From Ancistrus triradiatus (lineage: Eukaryota; Chordata; Actinopteri; Siluriformes; Loricariidae): 64,000 nucleotides of DNA. Numbering within the stretch: position 1 is the stretch's first letter; each line of letters begins with the position of its first letter. The stretch lies in assembly GCA_025084515.1 (NCBI GenBank), contig JAJAGP010001664.1:1-64000 (forward strand), given 5' to 3'. This document shows, piece after piece, positions 55,411 to 64,000 of the stretch. Under the pieces are notes generated by a model. That model made no database searches, was not told the DNA's origin, and saw only the letters and a list, made by a program, of their open reading frames with translations. Position numbers and translations under genes: made by a program.

Positions 55411-55418
55411 AGCGACAG

Positions 55419-57018
55419 TCCAATAAAAGATGTCCGAATTCAACTAGTAAAATCAACACCTGTTTCTACCTGCTCTGTCAACTACACACACAAACCAGAA
55501 CCGACTCAGAAGCAGCTAAGAGCCCTAAGAGTCTTAAAAAAGTCTAAATATTAAACCTGAATGAACCGCAGGAATCCTCTAAGCACCTGAGCATGACCGA
55601 ATGAACGATTTAACGTTCCTAGGAAGCCGTAAGCATACAAATCCGTGACTTTTGATGATAAGGACGCACAGGATGTACGATGATTCACCTCTGATTTCTC
55701 GCCCGTTTGGTTTTTAGTTTAACGGGCAGTGGGATTTCTCCATTGATCAGCGCACGATTCCCACGCCTGCGCTTCGGTACTAAACGCTTAGCGAGGCCTG
55801 TTAAAGGCCTTAGAGCTCATCCATCGCCGCTCATTTAAGCTCGACGGTGTTTACGAGTGCTTAAGAAGCACGGATAACGAGTCTCACGAGTTTCTCTAGG
55901 ACGCTCGGAGGTGAAGTGGTTTATGGGTGATCCTGCTGCGCGAGGGGACCAAAGGCTCCGTGTTTTATTTCTTCTTTCATTTTCGTTCGTAGAGGTCTGT
56001 GACGCAACAAATTGCACCTCACGATAGAGTACGCTCAGCCTTGTAATGACACCGTAAGTAACGCATTCCAAAAAGAAACGTTTATCACTACTGGGCGTAG
56101 TTTAGTAGTTAGATGTTCTGTCAGAGGACAAATAAAAGGGAAATAATTAATTCAAGGCCAAATCTTATGCTTTACTTTCGAAAGGTTCATATGAAGCTGC
56201 CTGAAATGATAGTGGAAGATGAACGTAAAAGTAAACTATGAATATGTTAGTTGTCAGAGAGGTAGAATTTATTTGAAGGCATTTTAATTGGCCTTAATTT
56301 TTCAGTTCAACCAAATTGATTGGACCAAAAAAACAAAAAAAAACAAAGTCAAATTGTTGCATTAAAAAATGAAAACAAGACAAAAGAAATAAGCTAAAAA
56401 AGTCTCAAATTGTAATGGTGGTAAAAACTTTATTTCATCGAGCCATTAACTGTTTTGACTTGGAGCATGAAAAGGAAGAAATAAAGCCATAAATACAATT
56501 AGATACAGCACATATTTAAATATTTATGATATGTCATACATTATATACCAAATATAAGATGAAAAAATGTATATGTAATAAAATCATATATAATCCATTA
56601 GTATCTATATGTAAAATCTGTCAAATGTTTTTTTCTGTGTAACTTTATATTGGTAAGCTTTAATAGTACGTTTGGTGAATTTAAATATTTTAAAGAAATT
56701 CTAAATTCATATGTAAAGTCATTCTAATAACTGCCTAGTAATAGCCATGTTACATACATACATACATCTATTTCTTCTACAATTTTTTACAAGATTTTTA
56801 CAAGATTTAGCTAAATTTAGCTATATTATATTTAATATACAAGATGTATACAAGATTTAGCTATATTTAGCTTTATTACGATTTCTTCTGCAAATAAATG
56901 TAAGAATATATATTAAACGTGTTCACGCATGAGACGTGTCTTTTCTTGTCGACGTGGTTTGCTGCGAAGTTATTAATAATGTTTTTTCTTGACCCGGTGT
57001 AACTCAGCTGTGATGTTG
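55419..57018. other. nothing recognised; CpG-containing block at 55680-56060
   Basis: The left part is unique and CpG-containing. From 56300 the DNA is A+T-rich with short imperfect repeats of TACAAGATTTAGCTA at 56798-56875. Confidence 0.35.
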
Positions 57019-57019
57019 T

Positions 57020-57088
<69 letters not shown>
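57020..57088. repeat. (TG)n microsatellite
   Basis: A perfect TG run of about 34 units, with a CA run 134 bases further on. Confidence 0.98.
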
Positions 57089-57089
<1 letters not shown>

Positions 57090-57219
57090 GAGAGAAGCTT
57101 GACATGCTGCTGCTTTTGAAGCTCGACTTTCTCTCTCTACTCTTTCCAACATACCCATGAGGGCGGCGCGTCTAGACACACAAAAACACGCGCAGTAAAA
57201 TCCACAAAGTCAATCCCAG

Positions 57220-57221
<2 letters not shown>

Positions 57222-57262
<41 letters not shown>
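57222..57262. repeat. (CA)n microsatellite
   Basis: A perfect CA run, complementary to the TG run at 57020. Confidence 0.98.
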
Positions 57263-57264
<2 letters not shown>

Positions 57265-57744
57265 GAGGAGCACAGTGCAGGGAAAGTTATGATAATGGCT
57301 TATTTCACTTTCAAACGAGTTGCTTCTCTATTTTGATAAACCTGCTGGAGTTTAGGGAATGACGAGGGATCGGTGAGCTATAAATACGTTAGTGAAAGAG
57401 ATAAATGAAGCTGGGAGTACCTCGTTACTGGAATGTTCGGATAACGGTTGACAGCTTGATATTCATTAGTTATTTATATAGAAATCCTTACCTCGTTCTG
57501 CTGTCATGGTAAAAATACTGTACCTCTGACCGAGAAGGGCACTCTAAAAATAATAAACTGGTGAAGATACAACAAACTGATGATAATAATTATTCCAATA
57601 ATAATATTAATTATTCTAAAAATGGGGCGTGAAGGAGAAAGGAGCAGCGAAGTTCCACTGCTCTGCACTCGTCATTAAAGATACGATTTAAACACATTTA
57701 CACATGCTGTCAAAGTCGGCAAGGTCGATATCTGCGTTCGTCTC
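57263..57744. other. nothing recognised
   Basis: No gene or named repeat. Confidence 0.4.
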
Positions 57745-58760
57745 CGCTCTGAGAAAGAGAAAGAAAAACATAGAAAGAGAAAAACACAAAAACATATTCG
57801 AGAAAGAAAGAGAGAAAAAAATACGTTGGAAAACAGGGCAGAAAGAAAGAAAGAGAAACAGCAAGAGTTAGAGAAAGAAGGAAAGAAAGACAGTGTTACA
57901 GAAATCATGTGTTAGAGAAAGAAAAAAGGCAATAAGAAAAGGAAAGAAAGAGTTAGAGAAAAACGAAATGGAAAGAAAGAAAGAAATGGGTTGGAAACAA
58001 GAAAGAAAGAAAAAAAAAAGCAACAGTGACCAAAAGCCAGAGAGACAGAAAGAAAGAGAACAAAAGTTAGAGAAAGAAGTAAAGACGGGGTTCAGAAAGC
58101 ATGTGTTCGAGGCGAGAGAGAGAAAGAGAACGAAAAAAAGAGTTGGAGAAAAACGTTTTGGAGAGAGAAAGAAGGCAACAAGAGTCAGAGAAAAATGTAT
58201 TAGAGACCTTTGAGAAAAGGTCAGAAATAGGTTGGAAAACAAGAAAGCAAGCAAGCAGTAATGACCAATAGACAGAGAGACAAAGAAAAACGAAAAAAGG
58301 AAAAAAAGAAGAGTTACAGAAAGTACGTGTTGGAGCGAGAGAGAAATAAAGAAGGCAATAAGAGAAAGAAAGAAAGGGATGAGAGAAAGAAATAACAGGT
58401 TGGAAAAGAAGAAAGGAAGCAGCAGTGACCAAAAGACAGAAAGAAGGAAGAAAGAAAGACAACAAGAGTTTGAGAGAGAAGGAAAGACAGAAAAACAGGG
58501 TTACAGAAAACATGCGTTAGAGAAACAGAAAGAAGACAATAAGAAAAAAAAAGAGAGAAGAAAAATGTGTTAAAGAAAGAAATAGATTGGAAAACAAACA
58601 AAAAAAACGAAAGAAAGCAGTAAAGACCAAAAGACAGAGAGACAGAAAGAAAACAAAGAAAGAGAACATATGTTTGAGAGAGAGAATGAAAAAGACAATA
58701 AGGATTTTGTCAAAAAAGTGTTAGAGAAAGAAAGACAAAAGCGGTTACAGCAAAAAGAAG
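57745..58760. repeat. polypurine higher-order tandem repeat
   Basis: About 1 kb of AAAG/GAGA-rich plus-strand sequence. Landmarks recur in order: CAGAAATCATGTGTTAGAG (57898), CAGAAAGCATGTGTTCGAG (58095), CAGAAAGTACGTGTTGGAG (58316), CAGAAAACATGCGTTAGAG (58503). Between them are GGTTGGAAAACAAGAAAG and GTGACCAAAAGACAGA, also repeated. The period is about 190-220 bases, so this is a tandem array of a longer unit and not simple AAAG slippage. The Phe/Ser-rich minus frames are artefacts. Confidence 0.85.
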
Positions 58761-59205
58761 GAATGAATTGAGTAATGAACATAAAGTTCAGATAAAATAA
58801 ACCAAGAAGCAAAACACTAAGGCATATCAAAAAAGCATCACTAATAAAATAATTAGTTATACAGTAGCTGTTTGTCAACTATTTGGAGAACATGCCAAAG
58901 AGCAACCATTGGAACCCTGAAACTGTGCAACACCAACACGACCTGCTGCACCGCTATGCATCTGAAATCATCTAAAATAATGTCTTACATATCGTATCAA
59001 ACTCTGTAACAATGCACTTTATTACAACAAAGTGTTGCCAGTATTTAACTTAAAACATAATGCAAGTAAGTAAATCTGAATCTCAAAAATAGAACAAACA
59101 GAGAAGAACAAAAGAAACAGAGGGGAAAAAAGAAAGTGGAATTTAAATAAACAGTGTGTTTTTCTAAACTACTGTGGGTGCTAAAAGAGTCATGGTTTGC
59201 CATGT
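58761..59205. other. nothing recognised
   Basis: A+T-rich spacer with a short purine tract at 59090-59145. Confidence 0.4.
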
Positions 59206-59207
59206 CA

Positions 59208-59526
59208 TCTCTCTCTCTCTCTCTCGCTCTCTGTCTCTCTCTCTCGCTCTCTGTCTCTCTCTCTCGCTCTCTGTCTCTCTCTCTCTCTCGCTCTCTGTCT
59301 CTCTCTCTCTCTCTCAATTCAATTCTCTCTGTCTCTCTCGCGCTCTCTCTCGCTCTCTCTCTCTCTCTCTCTGTCTCTCTCGCTCTCTCTCTGTCTCTCT
59401 CTCTCTCACTCGCTCTGTCTCTCTCGCTCTCTCTCTCTCGCTCTCTCTGTCTCTCTCTCTCTGTCTGTCTGTGTGCGCGCGTCTGTGTGTGCGCGCGTCT
59501 GTGTGTGCGCGCGTGTGTGTGCGCGC

Positions 59527-59584
<58 letters not shown>
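59208..59584. repeat. compound (TCTCTG)n / GTGCGCGC / (TG)n microsatellite
   Basis: TC repeats with regular CTG and TCG interruptions (59208-59470) pass into GTGTGTGCGCGCGTCT units (59471-59535) and then pure TG to about 59584. Long open frames rich in LSLS and VCVC here are artefacts. Confidence 0.97.
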
Positions 59585-59586
<2 letters not shown>

Positions 59587-59673
59587 TATAATTTAAGCCG
59601 TACTCAACTCAGGCAGGGAAGTTCGTCCTACACAGAGCCTCGTATTATTTTTGCTCTCAAACCTTTCTCTCTC

Positions 59674-59675
<2 letters not shown>

Positions 59676-59708
<33 letters not shown>

Positions 59709-59760
59709 GTACACATGTGTACACACACACACACACACACGTACACACACTCTCTCGTAC
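59676..59760. repeat. (CA)n microsatellite, interrupted
   Basis: CA runs broken by ACACATGTGT and TCTCTCGTAC. Confidence 0.95.
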
Positions 59761-61717
59761 GCAGAAGTGTGCATGCAAGGACAGAATGATGTTATCAGCT
59801 TTTATCAGACTTTACACTCTCAGGTCATTCAGAAATCACACAGAATAAAGTTTGGTTAATGCAATGTAATGTTGTTTTTTTGTTTTGTTTTTAATGTTTT
59901 AACTAATTCAAAGATATAAAGCAAATGAAATGCACAAAATTGTAGTTATGATGCTATTTTTAGAAAAAGTAGAAAAAAAATAGGTGGTAATTGATTTAAT
60001 ATAACTGCAAAAAGTAAAATCTAAATTTCTTTTGGCTCAGAAATTGAGGTTGTTCAATGTTGATGGATTTGTTTTAAAAATTGAGTGTTTATTATTAATA
60101 AAACAGTCTCCATTTTGTTTTTTTTGTTTTGTTTTAATGTTTTGTTTTCTTTACTGTTTATGTTCCAATTTACTTATTCAATTATTTACAAGTGATTAAA
60201 ACATAAAGCAGATAAAGGTGTGTATGATGTATTATGATGCTGTGTGATACAAAACAAATAAAGAAAAAAATATATTTTTAAATAATATACAAATACAAAT
60301 CTGGAATGTGTTTTGCTCAGAAGCATTGTGAGTTTGTCCAGCGTTTATGGATTTGTTTTTATATTTTATTGATTTATTTATTTTTCGGTATCACCCAGTA
60401 GAATAACTCCAGTGTACAGTTGTTTTAGTGAGTTACCGTTCCGTAGTGATTCATCTTTTTAAGATAGAAAATGGAGCATGGGCTGTTGTCACAGGAAAAT
60501 ACAAATGATAAAACATAAAATACAGAAATAGATTCCATAGAGACTCAATTACATGTTTAGGAGCATGGTGAGATTGTGAAAGATGAAATAGCGCCATCCT
60601 CCTCAGGACCGTACGAATACCCAACGGATACTTTTGTCCCTGTATCGGTTTCCTAGAGTCGTTTGTCCCATGTGAGGGCGGAATATCGGGTCGGATCGAT
60701 ACTGAGATCAGCTTGCTGATGAGTGGTTTATGGATTTGTCCTGTCTTTGTAAAATATGAATAATTCATTGAGTGAAAAAAATATACTATCCATTTCTCAG
60801 CATTTTATTATCTGTACTGGAAAGTGACATTAATGCTCGCCATGCGGGTCGATGCTCCGGGGGGTCGTGTAGCTTCGGAGTGTAACTAGGACACGACCGG
60901 GGCGCTGTGTTAGAGGATTTGGACTAATACGCTCTAAATGTGACATTTAAAATGACTGCATGTTGATAACAATCGGTATTAAAGCATTGGTATTAACAGC
61001 ATGGTTAATAAATAAAAAAAAATTAGATGTGTTCATTTTAACCTGTTTTTTTTTTTTTAATAAATGGGTTTATTTTAAACAATAATATTAATTAAAAAGT
61101 GCCATAGTAGGCTGAGCAATACAATAATTCTTATTTTTGTAGTAAATCTTCTTTTAACAAGCGAAAGGTAACGTTAGTGTTGTTTTCTGCCTTACAAGGC
61201 TGCAATTCTCTTTTCTGATAGCTGCTGTCGCAAGGGTTCACTCGTACTAGTTTTCTTTCATTCAGACGTGAATTAGACATGTACAAGACAAATTTTTTTA
61301 TTATTTTATGATGGGAATCCGATAATAAACACAAATACATTTGTAATTTCAAACTTTGCCGGGAGAGAAATAACGCAGTAACGATACTGTCCCACCCTCT
61401 GATGAGGAGTTCGGCAGTGCATGATATAGGGAGTCACGTGGCAGGAGTGATGAACGTTGGGAACTGTAGTGCGGAAAAGCCGTGGTCTCCCGATAATTTT
61501 TTACTGTCAATACATTTATTCAACAAATAACACACATTCAACCCTTTATTATAAAATAAGCTTTATGTTAATGATTTTGCCGGACTGTAGTTTAAGGTAA
61601 GTTGGAGGGATGCAGTGCTTAGCAATATACATTATATATTGAACCCCTCAAGTTACAACAAATTCAGCTTAACGATGGATTGTCAGAACATAAACCCTAT
61701 CATAAAACGGGGAGTAG

Positions 61718-61718
<1 letters not shown>
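59761..61718. other. A+T-rich intron DNA, nothing recognised
   Basis: Several T runs and AAAC-rich stretches. An 8-base stem (GGTCGTGT at 60863 and ACACGACC at 60891) lies in a short GC-rich patch. The minus frame at 60451-60768 has no recognised motif. Confidence 0.4.

Positions 61719-61793
<75 letters not shown>
61719..61793. repeat. (TG)n microsatellite
   Basis: A perfect TG run of about 37 units ending in TATATATA. Confidence 0.98.
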
Positions 61794-61802
<9 letters not shown>

Positions 61803-62682
61803 AGCAGGTTTGCTCATTACTGTGTGACAGCAGTTTTCATCACAAACACACACTGAACAAACAGAGGAGAAAACACGACACAATATTGTATTATTTACAT
61901 ACAAATGCATTATGTTGGTTTATTTTATTTAATGGGTGAGTATTTCTGTAGCATCACTAGCAACACTGTAGCAACACTACAAAATGTTGTTTTAACATTT
62001 GTCAACGCAACAAATCTGTCGGAAATGTGCAGAAATTGGAGCACACCCCTGAAAACAGAACTAATATTTAACGCTAAGTATTATATCTGATTACAGCCTT
62101 TAGCAGATTTGTTATCCGGGACTAGAACCCTTAAACATCGGTTGAGGTTGTAAGTTTATGTTAAACCTTGAGCTTAGTAGCTGAATGAGACGTAAATACA
62201 CGCAAGTACAGATGATAACGTCCGAATTTGTTTCTGGTGCGCTTTTTTGTAATAGAACTTTGTTCCAGAGAGCCTTGTAGAGATTTAAGTGCAAAACACT
62301 AACAGGAGAAACGAAGACCTTTACAACTTTATAGGTTTGAGTTTGACTTTTGATGTTTTTTGATTTTGTGTTTGTTAAACCTGTAAAATGTTACCATGTA
62401 GGTATCTGGCATATGTTTTTAAACCCAACCGAACCACTAATTAAGTAAATACTGCACCGAGTAACACAGACAGAACTGAAAGCCAGATGATAAATTCCTA
62501 GCATTAAGTCTTCTGTGGCCTTAAAACAAAAAGGAAGCTAATCCGACTATATTTCTGTTTCAACACAAGACGTATCAGACTTGATTAGAATGTCAGAAAA
62601 AGACGCAGACATAATTGTGGACCTCTAAGCGTTAAGTAAAAGCAAAGTGCAGTTTTACAAATAGTACAATTAAGATTTTAGA
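61794..62682. other. nothing recognised
   Basis: A short echo of a SINE (CAGCCTTTAGCAGATTTGTT then ATCCGGGACTAGAACCC) at 62094-62130; otherwise unassigned. Confidence 0.35.
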
Positions 62683-62790
62683 TCTGTAGAGGTTCTGCTC
62701 AAAAATGTCTTAACAAGCAACGTAGGGAAACAGTGGCAAGGAAAAATTTCTTGAGGAGGAAACCCTGACCCTCTAAATGTAATTTAGTAA
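62683..62790 (-). mobile_element. V-SINE body fragment, inverted
   Basis: AAACAGTGGCAAGGAAAAAT then TCTTGAGGAGGAAACC is the reversed body; the tail is mostly lost. Confidence 0.6.
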
Positions 62791-62879
62791 GTTTAGTCCA
62801 AAACAAATCTACCAAACATATCTTTTTTCCTCTGGACAGCACAACCTTTATACTACATGTTTTATTTACCTATTATAAA

Positions 62880-63170
62880 TCTAAGAATAAACTGAACTAA
62901 TGAAATCTGCGCTCGCCACTTTTCCTGCACCGTCCTGTTTTCCTAATCGTCGTTCAGGTCCGATCTAAACATGAGCTGCCGGTGCTGCTGCACTTCTGCA
63001 GTGTAAACAACACCACAGCAGGTTCATATTTATGGCTCTGAAATGCATATGCTGTATCTAATTTAGTCCGAGCCATAAAGGGAAACCCCACTGCTACCGC
63101 ACACACACTCACACACACACAGAGCACGGTAGGTTGCAGGGGAATATAATATCCCATAACTAACACACTT
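62880..63170. other. candidate conserved non-coding element
   Basis: Unique sequence with TATTTATGGCTCTGAAATGC, an octamer-like ATGCATATGC core (GAAATGCATATGCTG) and AATTTAGTCCGAGCC, followed by a short CA run. No ORF or repeat match. Regulatory role is inference. Confidence 0.25.
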
Positions 63171-63475
63171 TTATGACTTTTTGCAAGTGTTCTCTTACAT
63201 GATGCATGCCTTTGGTAAGGACACGATCAGTAAAGATTATATAAGCATTAAAATACCTAGCATTGATACAGAAATTCATATATTAGTACATATTACAAAT
63301 ATTTTCAACAAAATATTACTTATGTTTGCATTATTAGGGTTATTGTTCACTAAGAATATATAAACATTAGTCAGTACATATAATGTTGCATTTTAAAGAT
63401 TTTACTACGAATATTCAATTAGTATATTAAGCTTCTTGTATTATACAGAATAATAATAAAAAAATCACTTTCTCA
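63171..63475. other. A+T-rich, nothing recognised
   Basis: No feature identified. Confidence 0.4.
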
Positions 63476-63610
63476 GCCAGAGGTGCACCCTGGGCACGGT
63501 TCCAGTCCATCGCAGGGTTCTATACCGCACCACACCCAAACTGCGTATAGCAAGCCCCACTCGGGATTTGAAAAACCCAGGCCCTCATGAACTGCTGTTT
63601 CCTGGAGCTG
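63476..63610 (-). repeat. fish tRNA-like dispersed repeat, partial
   Basis: GTGCACCCTGGGCACGGTTC then CAGTCCATCGCAGGGTTCTA and CTCGGGATTTGAAAAACCCA follow the reversed order of the repeat. Confidence 0.6.
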
Positions 63611-64000
63611 GCTCTTAAAAACCAGGGCCATCAGAGCCTTTATCAGTTTTACATCAATATATCAATATATTGCTTTATTTTTAATATGTTATATTACTAC
63701 TAGGGTTATTTTTACAAGTGATGTTTGCACTAAAAAATATATTGCGTTATCTAGAAATATATTCCATATAATATTACTAAGAATATTTTTTACTAAACGA
63801 TGTATTAACTAGAATAATACAAATGTTACCTTTTAATTATATTTTATGTATTAACTTTAGTTAGTTGTTACGATCACTGTTATGAAAATGTATAGTACTT
63901 GTCTTATCACTAAAGGTTTTACTCAGAATATATTTACTTTGTGACATGTAGTACTAAATATAAATAATAAAATAATATAATATATAATAATAATATAATA
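63611..64000. other. very A+T-rich window end
   Basis: Short ATATTA and AATATA repeats dominate, ending in AATATAATA runs. No gene seen. Confidence 0.5.

Larger units (their letters stand above)
36035..64000 (-). other. eya1: eya1 gene, 3' part (six terminal coding exons plus 3'UTR)
   Basis: This is the minus-strand 3' half of an Eyes absent gene. EYA proteins are transcriptional co-activators that bind SIX homeodomain proteins in the nucleus and carry a HAD-type tyrosine phosphatase in their C-terminal EYA domain. The six exons are 59, 161, 115, 122, 101 and 81 bases long, with matching phases, and encode 212 residues plus a stop. EYA1 is favoured over EYA2, EYA3 and EYA4 because of QRFGRKVVYVV, GDGVEEEQ and the C-terminus SSHSDLMALHHAL; this ranking is from memory of the family. 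Exons further 5' (the FIWDLDET motif and the variable transactivation region) were not found up to 64000, so the gene continues beyond the window. The span runs to the window edge on that inference. Confidence 0.85.

Noticed and set aside
57675..58601. Long Phe/Ser/Leu-rich minus-strand frames resembling membrane proteins
   Set aside because: They are translations of a polypurine tandem repeat; hydrophobicity comes from TTT and TTC codons.
59154..59859. Long plus-strand frames of 140-220 residues
   Set aside because: They read LSLSLS and VCVCVC from the TC/TG microsatellites and have no domain; pure composition artefacts.
60451..60768. 105-residue minus frame as a gene
   Set aside because: No known motif, A+T-rich C-terminus, no transcription signals.

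Overview
The window is vertebrate nuclear DNA, most likely from a teleost fish. It is A+T-rich and gene-poor, with long (TG)n/(CA)n/(TC)n microsatellites, several decayed Tc1-like DNA transposons with long inverted repeats, V-SINE/L2-tail short repeats, tRNA-like fish SINEs and hAT/mariner-like miniature elements. That mixture is typical of ray-finned fish, and an ostariophysan such as a catfish would fit, but the species cannot be fixed from the sequence.

The one clear gene is on the minus strand: the 3' half of an Eyes absent homologue, best matched to eya1. Six coding exons (47094-47036, 45307-45147, 44948-44834, 43099-42978, 42389-42289, 37217-37137) all have GT-AG splice sites. Their phases close without error and total 639 bases, which is 212 residues plus a stop. 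They encode most of the C-terminal EYA (HAD-type phosphatase) domain and the natural C-terminus ...ALDLEYL. The exons upstream, including the one with the DLDET nucleophile motif, were not found up to 64000, so roughly 47.1-64 kb is probably one large intron. The 3'UTR probably runs from 37136 to a polyadenylation signal near 36047.

Layout. 1-36 kb lies downstream of eya1 and has no recognisable host exon. It holds Tc1-like elements at 3.6-5.1, 6.0-7.4, 12.0-13.5, 23.5-25.1 and 30.6-32.1 kb, a LINE 3' end at 26.7-27.1 kb, a pogo/Tigger-like deletion derivative at 33.8-34.3 kb and a 51-base minisatellite at 35.4-35.7 kb. Between the repeats are unique, CpG-containing patches (about 9.6-10.1, 16.6-16.9, 17.75-18.4 and 32.9-33.1 kb) that could be conserved regulatory sequence of a developmental gene. 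36-47.1 kb is the exon cluster, whose introns contain a Tc1 copy, mariner-like miniature elements and a 1.3 kb minisatellite built on a CCCTAAA-containing unit. 47.1-64 kb is mostly repeats: a hAT-like element with a SINE nested in it (54.9-55.4 kb), a 1 kb polypurine higher-order tandem repeat (57.7-58.8 kb) and a large compound microsatellite (59.2-59.6 kb).

No new enzymatic or defence system is visible. The most interesting items are the tandem repeats in and around eya1, a dispersed repeat family I could not classify (copies near 25.6, 28.9 and 52.1 kb), the nested hAT-like element, and the identical orientation of all six large Tc1-like elements.
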